Positions 1-6,855 are shown, counted from the stretch's first letter. The stretch: DNA of 8,777 nucleotides from Actinomycetota bacterium (GCA_018895315.1 JAHIOK010000033.1:1-8777), one strand, 5' to 3'. Program-made: numbers and translations. Notes: generated by a model not told the origin, from the sequence alone.

Positions 1-431
1 GCGCCGATCGATCGGTAGAAGCCGACGGCGGGTGTGTTCCAGTCGAGCACTGTCCACTCGAGGCGGGAGTATCCGCGCTCGACACAGATCGCCGCCAGCG
101 TTGCGAGGAGGGCTTTGCCGTAGCCGCTGCCGCGCTCGGCTTCGTTCACGTAGAGGTCTTCCAGCCAGATGCCGTGACGGCCGGTCCACGTCGAGTACGT
201 GAAGAACCACAGCGCGATCCCCACGATCTCGCCTCCGCGGTCGACGACGTGGCAGAACGCACGCGGGTCCTCCCCGAACAGCGTCGCGGCGAGGGCCTCG
301 ACGCTGTTCGCGACCGCATCCGGCTCGCGCTCGTAGTCGGCAAGCGCCTGGATGCAGGCCAGAATTCCGCTCTCGTCGCCGGGCATCGCCGGTCGGATCT
401 GCGCGACGGCGTCAGTGGACTCCTGGTTCAT
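1..431 (-). CDS. GNAT family N-acetyltransferase, SSAT-like (C-terminus cut by window edge)
   Basis: Reading from ATG at 431 towards position 1 gives 143 complete codons with no stop, so the C-terminus lies outside the window. The sequence has a clear GNAT core: strand 4 with WLEDLYV (about residues 89-95), the acetyl-CoA pyrophosphate loop R100-GSG-YGK106, and a later LEWTVLDWN...FY block (about 124-139). The LEDLYV...RGxGxGK...EW.VLDWN pattern is typical of the spermidine/thialysine (diamine) acetyltransferase branch, so the enzyme probably transfers acetyl from acetyl-CoA to a small amine; the actual substrate is unknown. The ATG overlaps the TGA of the upstream amidase by 4 nt (ATGA), which fixes the start and suggests translational coupling. 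The only Shine-Dalgarno-like bases (AGAGG) abut the ATG, which also fits coupling. Family assignment is firm; substrate is inference. Confidence 0.85.
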   Translation of the reverse strand, partial: MNQESTDAVAQIRPAMPGDESGILACIQALADYEREPDAVANSVEALAATLFGEDPRAFCHVVDRGGEIVGIALWFFTYSTWTGRHGIWLEDLYVNEAERGSGYGKALLATLAAICVERGYSRLEWTVLDWNTPAVGFYRSIG

Positions 432-1846
432 CCTCTGAGGGTACCGAGCGGAATCTGCCCGAGCGCGGCCTCGACGTCGCGAGCCGCAGCGAACATGACG
501 TCTTCGCGGTGCATCGGGCCGATCAGCTGCACGCCCGTCGGCATCGCGTCCGTGCCGAGTCCGGTCGGAAGAGCGATCGAGGGCAGCCCGAGCAGGTTGA
601 CGGCGACGGTCAGGCGCAGGTCGCGCCAGGCACGCGTGGCGGCATCCGGTCCGCCCAGGTCGTCATCGGGGGCGCCCATCCGTGCGGTCGACACCGGACC
701 GAGAATGACGGGTATGTCTGCTTGCAGCCGCTGCCAGTCGGCGGCGATCACCGCGCAGCGCGCCCAGGCGTCGGCATACTCCCGCACCGTGTCGAAGGGG
801 CGGGCGGCGGTCAGTCCGTCCCTCAGGAATCGGGTCGCCGAAACGCCGAGTGGCTGGCTCAACTGGGCGGGGTCGAGCGAGAACTGCATGTCGGTGCAGG
901 CGAGACGTCGCCAGGTGACGGCGGCCTCCTCCAGCCGCGGCAGTTCGACATCGACGAGCTCCCATCCCGCTCCGGCCAACGCCGACGCGGCGCGATCGAT
1001 TCCTGCCGCCACGTCGGGGTCAATGCCCCAGCCCAGCGGGTCGCGGCTGACGCCGATCCGACGCGGTGACGCACTTTCGTCCGACGCGAACACCGGGAGA
1101 GAGACCGGGTCATCGGGGTCGGCGCCCCGCAGCAGCGCGTGTGCGAGCTGCGCGTCGTCGACCGTGCGTGCCAGCACACCGTTGACGGCGAATTGCTGCA
1201 GGGTCATCGACACGGGAATGCCTCGCACCGCGGCCCTCGGCAGCGATCCGCGCGACGGCCGCAGCCCGCAGATGCCGACCGCGTAGGCCGGGAGTCGGAG
1301 TGATCCACCGAAGTCGTTCCCGAGGCCGATCGCGCTCATACCGGTGGCCACCGAGACCGCGTCGCCGCCGCTCGAGCCACCGGGGCTCCGTCCGTGATCC
1401 CAGGGGTTGAGCGTGCGTCCGAAGAGGTCGTTGTCAGTGTCCCAGCGCATGCCGAAGTCGGGCATGTTTCCGCGGCCGATCGGAATGGCTCCGGCATCGC
1501 GCATGCGCCGGACGATCGTTGCGTCGACCGCTGGCTGCTCCGTCGCGGCGCCGCGCCATCCGTGCGTCGTCGGCGACCACGTGAGGTCGATGTTCTCCTT
1601 CACCGAGAACGGCACACCGGCGAGCGGCGGAAGCGCCACGCCCGTAGCGATCGCCTCGTCGAGAGCGGATGCTGCGGCTGCTGCGCGTTCGGAGAACACC
1701 ACGGTCAGGGCGTTGAGCGTCGGATTCACCCGCTCGATGACCGCGACATGTGCCGAAACCACCTCCGCGGCCGACACGTCACGCGATGAGATCGCGCGTG
1801 CGAGACGTCGGGCGCTCCACTGGGTCAGGACGTCATTCATGGTCAT
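428..1846 (-). CDS. Amidase-signature family hydrolase
   Basis: A 472-residue protein, normal length for the amidase-signature (AS) family, cytoplasmic with no signal peptide. The catalytic triad is visible: Lys83 in GVPFSVKENID, the cis-serine Ser158 in SPGGSSGG, and nucleophile Ser182 in GNDFGGSLRLPA. The spacings (75 and 24 residues) match those I recall for fatty acid amide hydrolase, which supports an active enzyme. AS enzymes hydrolyse carboxamides; GatA is a relative, but with no GatB/GatC nearby and a lone-amidase layout this is more likely a general amidase of unknown substrate. The first ATG (MTMNDV) is preferred over the one two codons later because GGAGAG lies 12 nt upstream of the first and 18 nt upstream of the second. 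The gene starts 3 nt after the Nudix stop and overlaps the downstream GNAT start by 4 nt. Confidence 0.93.
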   Translation of the reverse strand: MTMNDVLTQWSARRLARAISSRDVSAAEVVSAHVAVIERVNPTLNALTVVFSERAAAAASALDEAIATGVALPPLAGVPFSVKENIDLTWSPTTHGWRGAATEQPAVDATIVRRMRDAGAIPIGRGNMPDFGMRWDTDNDLFGRTLNPWDHGRSPGGSSGGDAVSVATGMSAIGLGNDFGGSLRLPAYAVGICGLRPSRGSLPRAAVRGIPVSMTLQQFAVNGVLARTVDDAQLAHALLRGADPDDPVSLPVFASDESASPRRIGVSRDPLGWGIDPDVAAGIDRAASALAGAGWELVDVELPRLEEAAVTWRRLACTDMQFSLDPAQLSQPLGVSATRFLRDGLTAARPFDTVREYADAWARCAVIAADWQRLQADIPVILGPVSTARMGAPDDDLGGPDAATRAWRDLRLTVAVNLLGLPSIALPTGLGTDAMPTGVQLIGPMHREDVMFAAARDVEAALGQIPLGTLRG

Positions 1847-1849
1847 CGC

Positions 1850-2590
1850 TCAGGCAGTCTCTCCCGAGCCCACGTCGGTGAGCGAAAGCGGAAGCTCGCG
1901 GGACTGATCCCAGGGCTCTGTCCATCCCAGACGTGTGAAGAGACCGTCGAGCAGTATCCCGGTGAAGCCCCACACGAGGTGCGTGCCCGTCGCGTGGCGT
2001 ACGAGAAAGCCGGGGCCGCGCCAGGTCTGCCCGCCGCGGTGGATCACCGTGACTCCGCGATTGGCTGGGTCAAGCAGATCTGCCACAGGAGCGCGGAAGA
2101 CGTCGGCCGACTCGGCTTCGTCCACGACCCTCACCGGCGACGGATGCCGCCACCACCCCAGCACGGGAGTCACCACGTGCTGGGAATACTCCAGCGGCAC
2201 GGGTGCGAGTTCACCGAGGACTTCGACGCCGGACGGATCGAGTCCCGTTTCTTCGACTGCTTCGCGGAGTGCCGCCGCCACCGGTGACGCATCACCGGGA
2301 TCGATGCGACCTCCAGGAAAGGCCACCTGGCCGGGATGCGAGCGAAGCGTGGTCGCTCGCGCGAGCAGCAGCACATCGAGGGCTCGAGGCACCGCACGCG
2401 CGTGCGCATCGTGCGCGCTCGGCAGGGCGTCGAGAACTCCGAACAACATCAGCACAGCGGCCGACCGGGCACCCGGAGTACCGGGAAGGTCCGCCCGGGT
2501 TCCGAGCGCACCCGAATCGATGGATCTCGACCCGTTCGCCAGTGCGTGCAGCTGCGTCCTCGCGGCACGCGAGGCGTCGGAATTCGGCAT
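1850..2590 (-). CDS. Nudix hydrolase, CoA pyrophosphatase type (NudL/NUDT7-like)
   Basis: A 246-residue protein. The block LLLARATTLRSHPGQVAFPGG matches the NuCoA (UPF0035) signature that precedes the Nudix box in coenzyme A diphosphatases. It is followed by GGRIDPGDASPVAAALREAVEETGL, where the LREAVEETGL helix supplies the metal-binding glutamates. As in other members of this subgroup the box has one extra residue against the standard spacing. By family the enzyme cleaves CoA or its derivatives to phosphopantetheine and 3',5'-ADP; acyl-CoA preference cannot be read from sequence. An in-frame TAG lies four codons upstream of this ATG, so it is the most upstream possible start, though its Shine-Dalgarno is poor. 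The first 40 residues are low in recognisable features, so a downstream start is possible. First gene of the Nudix-amidase-GNAT run. Confidence 0.92.
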   Translation of the reverse strand: MPNSDASRAARTQLHALANGSRSIDSGALGTRADLPGTPGARSAAVLMLFGVLDALPSAHDAHARAVPRALDVLLLARATTLRSHPGQVAFPGGRIDPGDASPVAAALREAVEETGLDPSGVEVLGELAPVPLEYSQHVVTPVLGWWRHPSPVRVVDEAESADVFRAPVADLLDPANRGVTVIHRGGQTWRGPGFLVRHATGTHLVWGFTGILLDGLFTRLGWTEPWDQSRELPLSLTDVGSGETA

Positions 2591-2745
2591 CCGTCCAGGC
2601 TACGCCGCGAGATGACGTGCCACCGTGATAGTGTGGGTCACGCCCACCGGGGCACTGCGTCATCACCCTCTGCCTCATTACCTCTGAGTCTCACTGTGGA
2701 GCTGCAGACAGCCTGACGCCCGGTCCGTCGTGAAGACGACTTCCC

Positions 2746-2773
2746 CCTGACTTCCGCGCACGTGCGTTAGAAT
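2746..2773 (+). promoter_or_regulatory. Putative sigma70-type promoter for the 2800 frame and csp
   Basis: TAGAAT at 2768-2773 is a good actinobacterial -10 hexamer (TANNNT). A weak -35-like CCTGAC/CTGACT sits at 2746-2752, giving a 15-16 bp spacer, shorter than ideal. Transcription would start near 2780, about 20 nt before the TTG at 2800. The interval 2591-2799 between the divergent Nudix and csp-side genes holds no other convincing gene; I could not find a clear promoter for the Nudix gene within it. The -10 is directly visible; promoter function is inferred. Confidence 0.45.
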
Positions 2774-2799
2774 CGCCGCGCATCTCCCTGAAAGTTCCT

Positions 2800-3348
2800 T
2801 TGACCTTCGTCACCCGTAACACCCGCTCTTCCGCTTCGCTTCTCGATTGGCGTCACGCCGACGACGACATCGTCGTCGCAACGTCTGCTGGCGAGTACGC
2901 CGGCTTCATCGTGCGTCGTGCACAGTCCTTCGAGGCCCACGGCCCGCGTGGCGAAGCGCTCGGCCTCCACCCCACCGCGGACATCGCTCGCGCCATCGTC
3001 GCCCATTGCGCCGATGCCCTGAAGTCCGCCCTGCGACCCGTGCCGGAAACCACGGCACTGTCGCACCTCATCCGTCCGCGTCGCACACGTCGGCGCGGCA
3101 CCACTGGTCGCTCACGCGGCCCGAAAAGTAAAAGGAATGACACGATGGCCACTGGCACCGTGAAATGGTTCAACTCCGAAAAGGGCTTCGGCTTCATCGC
3201 CCCCGATGATGGCGGCGCCGACCTGTTCGCGCACTACACCGCGATCACCGCGAGCGGCTACAAGGAGCTCAACGAGAACCAGAAGGTCGAATTCGACGCC
3301 GAGCAGGGCCCCAAGGGCATGCAGGCTGCGAACATTCGCCCCCTCTGA
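2800..3348 (+). CDS. Possible long form: uncharacterised N-terminal domain fused in frame to cold-shock domain
   Basis: From TTG at 2800 the frame stays open for 115 codons and then continues without a stop into the cold-shock gene at 3145, giving a 182-residue product. The upstream part looks genuinely coding: roughly three quarters of its third positions are G or C, it carries many CGT arginine codons, and it begins with a compact segment ([23 protein letters not shown]...) resembling a small alpha/beta domain. It ends in a highly basic stretch (about residues 92-113, rich in Arg and Lys). I do not recognise the family. A TAGAAT -10 about 27 nt upstream and a weak GAAAG at 2790-2794 fit translation from this TTG. 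Alternatives are a separate upstream gene with a frameshift (an out-of-frame TGA lies at 3138-3140), or a coding-like leader of csp. The frame is certain; whether the fused protein is made is uncertain. Confidence 0.5.
   Translation: MTFVTRNTRSSASLLDWRHADDDIVVATSAGEYAGFIVRRAQSFEAHGPRGEALGLHPTADIARAIVAHCADALKSALRPVPETTALSHLIRPRRTRRRGTTGRSRGPKSKRNDTMATGTVKWFNSEKGFGFIAPDDGGADLFAHYTAITASGYKELNENQKVEFDAEQGPKGMQAANIRPL
3132..3137 (+). promoter_or_regulatory. Shine-Dalgarno that sets the internal csp start
   Basis: AAGGAA lies 7 nt before ATG 3145, inside the longer open frame. This is near-ideal spacing and is the main reason to accept an independent 67-residue cold-shock protein even though the frame continues upstream to 2800. 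Confidence 0.7.
3145..3348 (+). CDS. Cold-shock protein, CspA family
   Basis: A 67-residue single cold-shock domain, the standard length for the family. Visible are the N-terminal TVKWFN with Trp8, RNP1 as KGFGFI (13-18), and an RNP2 position reading DLFAHY (26-31) in place of the more usual VFVHF/VFVHY. It ends in [13 protein letters not shown], a common actinobacterial ending. Such proteins are OB-fold single-stranded nucleic-acid binders that act as RNA chaperones in the cytoplasm, in cold adaptation or in normal growth. The start is supported by AAGGAA 7 nt upstream and by homology of the domain boundary. The same frame is open upstream to 2800, so a longer form may also exist. A strong hairpin begins 8 nt after the stop. 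Whether it is cold-induced cannot be told from the sequence. Confidence 0.93.
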   Translation: MATGTVKWFNSEKGFGFIAPDDGGADLFAHYTAITASGYKELNENQKVEFDAEQGPKGMQAANIRPL

Positions 3349-3356
3349 TCTCCACT

Positions 3357-3392
3357 CGTCGGCCGGGACAGCTCACGCTGTCCCGGCCGACG
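3357..3392 (+). terminator. Strong hairpin terminator downstream of csp
   Basis: A perfect 16-bp inverted repeat (arms 3357-3372 and 3377-3392, left arm CGTCGGCCGGGACAGC) encloses a TCAC tetraloop and starts 8 nt after the csp stop. The following bases (TCTGTCC) are not a real T-tract, as is common for high-GC actinobacterial terminators. It separates the csp transcript from the transglycosylase gene. Confidence 0.8.
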
Positions 3393-3454
3393 TCTGTCCG
3401 GAATCGGCGCAGAATTCAGCCCCTGATCGGCTTCTTTCTTTGTGCCGCTCCCAT

Positions 3455-3476
3455 GTAACGCCCAGGTAACGCCCAG
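3455..3476 (+). promoter_or_regulatory. Tandem 11-bp direct repeat, candidate response-regulator box
   Basis: GTAACGCCCAG occurs twice back to back with no mismatch (3455-3465 and 3466-3476), placing two GTAAC cores exactly 11 bp, about one helical turn, apart. A looser third copy (ATAGAAC...) follows at 3477. This is the layout of sites bound head-to-tail by OmpR-family response regulators. GTAAC-type repeats have been described for MtrA, which controls cell-wall hydrolase genes in actinobacteria (from memory, not searched). A possible -10 (TAGAAC, 3478-3483) lies 17 bp after the first GTAACG, so the box could overlap the -35. The next gene downstream encodes a cell-wall enzyme. The repeat is seen; the regulator is inferred. 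Confidence 0.5.
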
Positions 3477-3567
3477 ATAGAACCGGAAGACTCGGGCACT
3501 TGCGCCCGCATCAGTGGTCGCACGTGCGCCCCACCCAGGCGCGGACTCCTTCCACGAAACCGGTTCA

Positions 3568-4533
3568 ATGCGCTCCACTTCTTCGTCCGTACCCGACCGC
3601 CGCGCCCGTCGCCTCACTGAACGTCGCACTCGCCGCCGCCCCGCCATCATCGCCGCAGGTCTCGCATTCGGCCTTCTCGCCGTCGCGGGGACCACGACCA
3701 CCGCCCCGGCCGTTCAGGCTCAGGCCACACTCTCCCCCTCGAGCTTCAGTCTCGCCTCGTACTCCACTCCCCTGGTCTCCGTGACCGGGACGACCGACAA
3801 GACATCGGCCGACGCAGCCACCGCTCTGAACGAAGCCACTGCGGCTCTCGCGTCCGCCACGGCAGTGACCGCCGACATCACTGCCTCCGGACTCGACATC
3901 GGTGTGCCAGACCCGACCATCGACACGATTCCACTGCGCGCGGCCGTGGCCCGCCTCGACACGGGCGCCGCAGTCCTCCCGAGCCCGCTCGTGCCCGATC
4001 TCACCGATGATGTGACGACGCTTGTCGCATCCCTCGACGGTCGAGTGGCGGGCCTGCGTGCGAGCCTGGACGCGGCCAAGGCTGCGAAAGCACAGCAGGA
4101 AGCAGCCGCGCAGGCGCAGGCTGCCGCTGCTGCTGCCGCGAAGAAGGCCGCGGCGACCAAAGCGACTACCACGTCTACCTCGACTACCCCACCTCCGGCA
4201 GCAGCATCCAGCGGCGCGAGCGGCGACAACAGCCCCGCCGGCGCGCAGGCGACTGCCCGTGGCATGCTCGCGAGCTACGGCTGGGGCGACGATCAGTTCG
4301 GCTGCCTGGTCTCGCTCTGGAACAAAGAGTCAGGCTGGCGCGTAGGCGCGGCCAACTCCAGTGGTGCATATGGCATCCCGCAGGCGCTTCCCGGCAGCAA
4401 GATGGCCTCGGCCGGCGCCGACTGGCGCACCAGCGCGGCGACGCAGATCGCATGGGGCTTCGGATACATCTCCGGGCGCTACGGCACCCCATGCGGCGCA
4501 TGGGCCAAGTCCCAGTCGAGCGGCTGGTACTAA
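3568..4533 (+). CDS. Secreted lytic-transglycosylase-like cell-wall protein
   Basis: A 321-residue protein from ATG 3568. It has a strongly basic n-region (about residues 10-24), a hydrophobic h-region IIAAGLAFGLLAVAG (27-41) and a probable signal-peptidase site near AVQA/AQA (51 or 53). After a Thr/Ala-rich region comes a long Ala-rich helix with Lys and Gln (about 168-197), then a Thr/Ser/Pro linker, then a compact C-terminal domain (about 227-321) with SLWNKESGW, SSGAYGIPQALPG and a GWY end. Glu254 in NKESGW is in the position of the catalytic acid of SLT/goose-lysozyme-like transglycosylases. Cys246 and Cys309 could form a disulfide outside the cell. The likely role is cleavage or remodelling of peptidoglycan glycan strands. 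An in-frame GTG at 3514 would add 18 residues; neither start has a good Shine-Dalgarno, and I prefer 3568 because it gives a normal signal-peptide length. Activity is inferred from family. Confidence 0.88.
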   Translation: MRSTSSSVPDRRARRLTERRTRRRPAIIAAGLAFGLLAVAGTTTTAPAVQAQATLSPSSFSLASYSTPLVSVTGTTDKTSADAATALNEATAALASATAVTADITASGLDIGVPDPTIDTIPLRAAVARLDTGAAVLPSPLVPDLTDDVTTLVASLDGRVAGLRASLDAAKAAKAQQEAAAQAQAAAAAAAKKAAATKATTTSTSTTPPPAAASSGASGDNSPAGAQATARGMLASYGWGDDQFGCLVSLWNKESGWRVGAANSSGAYGIPQALPGSKMASAGADWRTSAATQIAWGFGYISGRYGTPCGAWAKSQSSGWY

Positions 4534-6231
4534 CTAGCGAGGTCCGCGCCGCGTCGCCACGCCTGCGAACAGGGCGTGCAGCAGCGGCAGGACAGACAGC
4601 GACATCAGCACCGTGCCGAAGACCTGGTCTTCGGCACGGAGCAGGCTGCCACCGACCAGGAGCGCGGCGAAGAGTATCGCTGAGACGACGCGGCGCCCCA
4701 TGCGCTCTAACCGATCTAGTCGTCGCTCGATGCGTGGCGCCTGAGCGGTGAACCGTCCCTCTTCGATCCTCGTCGCGAGCGCATCGAGCCGGCCGGGCAG
4801 TCGCGCGGCCAGACCTGCCACCGACACGGCCTGCTTCGCAAAACCTTGGATGACGTTGCCGCCTTCTTCGCGGATGAGCCGCTGCGCATAGGGCTCGATC
4901 GAATCCCAGATGTTGAACGCCGGATCGAGTGCACTGCAATTACCCGACACCAGGGACATCGCCCGGATAATCAGCAGGAAGTTCTCGGGCAGCTGGAACG
5001 GCAGAGACCGAACGACGTCGCCGAACTCCGTGGCGAAAGCGCGGAACTCACGAGGGTCGACTTCCGCCAGTTCTGCGAAGCCCATCCCTCCGAAGCGCGC
5101 GAACAGTTGAGTCATGGCGCGTTCGAGTTCGGCGGTATCCGCCGACGGGAGGAGCACCCCGACATCACGGATGCCATCCACTAAGCCTTTGCCATCTCGC
5201 GACGCTGCCGCGATGATGAGTTGACGAAGACCCCGACGAAGACTCTCGGGAACTTCGCCCATCATGCCGAAGTCGATGAACGTGAGCGTCCAGGGCCGAT
5301 TCGAGGCATCCGATCCCGCGGCACGCGGCGTGACGAAGATATTGCCCGGGTGCGGATCGGCATGGAAGAAGCCGTCAGCGAAGAGCTGATCGAACATGAC
5401 CGCAGCGAATTCGACAGCGACCTCGGATGGGTCGATCCCCGCAGCGCGGAGAGCATCGACATCCGTGATCTTGATGGCGGTAACGTCCTCCAGCGTCAGA
5501 ACCCGCCGCGTCGTGCGTTCCCACACGATCTGGGGGACGGCGACTCTTGCGTCCTTCGCGAAATCGCTCGCAAAGCGCTCAGCGTTGGCGGCTTCGTGCA
5601 GATAGTCGATCTCCTCCAGGCTCGTCGCGGCGAACTCCTCGACAAGGGACGGCATGTCCACCCGGTCCGAGACGAGCCGCACGCGGCTGAGCCAACCGGC
5701 GACTTTTCGGAGCGCGCGTAGGTCGACCTCGACGATCTGATCGATTCCGGGTCGTTGGATCTTCACGACGACGTCCGTGAGTCCGGTCTCCGCCGCATCG
5801 AGCGCGGAGAGCGTGGCCCTATGTGCCTGGCCGAGGGATGCCGCCGCAAGCGGAATCGGATCCACCGACGCGAAGGCGATTTCGAGTGAGACTCCGAGCT
5901 CTGCTTCTGCGGATGCTCGGATGTTTGCGAAGTCGACGGCCGGCACTTCGTCCTGCAGGCCTTCGAGCTCCTTGGTGATCTCTGGAGGGAGCACGTCCAG
6001 TCGGGAGGACATGAACTGCCCGACCTTGATCATCAGACCGCCGAGGTCTACGGCCAGTCCGTGGAAGCTGCGCGCGATACGACGCAGACGCGCAGCTCGA
6101 CCGCGTGCCGAGAGTCGGGCAAGCCCGACTCTCGGCAGGAACAGTTCGAACCACCACGCCTGAACGAGGTATCGCCCCGCGAAGCGCGTGATGCGACGGT
6201 AGCGGGCACGCATGTCACCGGCGTCGGCCAT
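4534..6231 (-). CDS. AarF/UbiB (ABC1/ADCK) family atypical kinase with C-terminal membrane hairpin
   Basis: A 565-residue protein with the full set of UbiB-family motifs: KVGQ (Lys69-Gln72), the Ala-rich loop AAASLGQAH (129-137) that replaces a kinase P-loop, the ATP-site lysine in VVKIQRPG (Lys157), EEID (206-209), the catalytic loop HADPHPGN (290-297) and FIDFG (Asp320-Gly322). Two hydrophobic stretches at about 515-531 and 540-559 form a likely membrane hairpin. Relatives act as ATPases or kinases linked to quinone and isoprenoid-lipid metabolism; actinobacteria normally use menaquinone, so a direct ubiquinone role is unlikely and the substrate is unknown. AAGGAG 7 nt upstream fixes the start. 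The gene follows padR by 54 nt and is probably co-transcribed with it. A perfect 15-bp inverted repeat lies inside codons 32-42. Its TAG directly abuts the TAA of the convergent transglycosylase gene. Confidence 0.95.
   Translation of the reverse strand: MADAGDMRARYRRITRFAGRYLVQAWWFELFLPRVGLARLSARGRAARLRRIARSFHGLAVDLGGLMIKVGQFMSSRLDVLPPEITKELEGLQDEVPAVDFANIRASAEAELGVSLEIAFASVDPIPLAAASLGQAHRATLSALDAAETGLTDVVVKIQRPGIDQIVEVDLRALRKVAGWLSRVRLVSDRVDMPSLVEEFAATSLEEIDYLHEAANAERFASDFAKDARVAVPQIVWERTTRRVLTLEDVTAIKITDVDALRAAGIDPSEVAVEFAAVMFDQLFADGFFHADPHPGNIFVTPRAAGSDASNRPWTLTFIDFGMMGEVPESLRRGLRQLIIAAASRDGKGLVDGIRDVGVLLPSADTAELERAMTQLFARFGGMGFAELAEVDPREFRAFATEFGDVVRSLPFQLPENFLLIIRAMSLVSGNCSALDPAFNIWDSIEPYAQRLIREEGGNVIQGFAKQAVSVAGLAARLPGRLDALATRIEEGRFTAQAPRIERRLDRLERMGRRVVSAILFAALLVGGSLLRAEDQVFGTVLMSLSVLPLLHALFAGVATRRGPR
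6106..6137. repeat. Perfect 15-bp inverted repeat inside the ubiB-like coding sequence
   Basis: Arms 6106-6120 (TGCCGAGAGTCGGGC) and 6123-6137 are exact reverse complements separated by only AA. In the minus-strand mRNA this would be a very stable hairpin starting about 95 nt into the kinase coding sequence, covering residues LPRVGLARLSA. No T-tract follows on either strand, so it is not a classic terminator. Function is unknown. Confidence 0.75.
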
Positions 6232-6285
6232 CGAGTATCTCCTTGACGCCGACGCGCGATGGGCGCTTCGTCGTGGGTAGCCGGA

Positions 6286-6855
6286 TCAGTCCTGAGCGAG
6301 GATGGAGAAGAGCTTACGTCGCGCATCTTCCAGCACGGCGACCGCTTCCTTCACCTGCTCCGGGTTTCCTGAGCGAGCGACCTGGGCTGCTGCCTGCGCC
6401 AGGTCGATGCCGGCTTTCGGCAAAGCCGAGGCGCGACCTCCGTCGCGCGCTCCGGACGACTCCCACGGCGCGGACTTCTCGGCGGCAGCTTCGGCTTCCT
6501 GCTGTCCTTCGTCGGTCAGCGAATACGTCTTGCGTCCGTTCGATTCTTCGGCGCGGATGAGGCCTTCATCAGCAAGCAGCTGCAGCGTGGGATACACCGA
6601 ACCGGGGCTCGGCTTCCAGGCGCCGCCGCTGCGTTCGTCGATCTCGTGGATGATCTGATAGCCGTGCATCGGCTGCTCGGCCAGCAGTGCGAGCACTGCG
6701 GCGCGCACGTCGCCGCGTCCCATGCGGGTGCCCACCTTCTGCTCGAACTGGCCACGGAGCTGGTCCATCGCCTCGAAGATGCCGGCCCCCGGCCAGCCCT
6801 GACCCATGCCGCGACCGGACTTTCCGAACCAATCGCCCATATACGAATTGCTCAT
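6286..6855 (-). CDS. PadR family transcriptional regulator
   Basis: A 189-residue protein. The PadR winged helix-turn-helix is clear: GRGDVRAAVLALLAEQPMHGYQI (about 46-68), then GGAWKPSPGSVYPTLQLLADEGLI (77-100) containing the diagnostic SPGSVYPTLQ, then the wing RKTYSLTDEG. A Gly-, Trp- and Phe-containing N-terminal extension of about 45 residues precedes the domain. The C-terminal part (about 147-189) is helical and probably mediates dimerisation, as in other PadR proteins. These regulators are mostly repressors that respond to small molecules or stress. The start is set by AAGGAG 6 nt upstream. A perfect 22-bp palindrome about 42 nt upstream is the likely operator, suggesting autoregulation and control of the downstream kinase gene. 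The effector is unknown. Confidence 0.94.
   Translation of the reverse strand: MSNSYMGDWFGKSGRGMGQGWPGAGIFEAMDQLRGQFEQKVGTRMGRGDVRAAVLALLAEQPMHGYQIIHEIDERSGGAWKPSPGSVYPTLQLLADEGLIRAEESNGRKTYSLTDEGQQEAEAAAEKSAPWESSGARDGGRASALPKAGIDLAQAAAQVARSGNPEQVKEAVAVLEDARRKLFSILAQD

Noticed and set aside
174..1286. A 370-codon plus-strand open frame antisense to the amidase and GNAT genes
   Set aside because: Its translation is low-complexity Ser/Arg/Ala-rich with no domain, and it is opposite two well-supported genes with catalytic motifs. Long antisense frames are expected in high-GC DNA.
1935..2615. A 226-codon plus-strand frame opposite the Nudix gene
   Set aside because: Composition is a typical high-GC shadow and the minus strand carries the intact NuCoA and Nudix motifs.
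2857..2880. A 9-bp inverted repeat of CGACGACGA / TCGTCGTCG
   Set aside because: It follows directly from repeated Asp (GAC) and Val (GTC) codons in the DDDIVV segment, so it is most simply a coding by-product.
2800..3144. Reading this interval as a long untranslated cold-shock leader (thermosensor) like that of E. coli cspA
   Set aside because: The interval has clear coding-like third-position bias and an open frame with a promoter just before a usable start codon, so translation is the simpler reading. It is not fully excluded.
3493..3508. A 5-bp hairpin CGGGC...GCCCG in the transglycosylase leader
   Set aside because: Too short to distinguish from chance in GC-rich DNA, and no riboswitch-like conserved structure was seen around it.
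3720..4265. A 181-codon minus-strand frame opposite the transglycosylase gene, rich in Ala and Val
   Set aside because: It mirrors the Ala-rich helix and linker of the plus-strand protein and has no recognisable start signal or domain.
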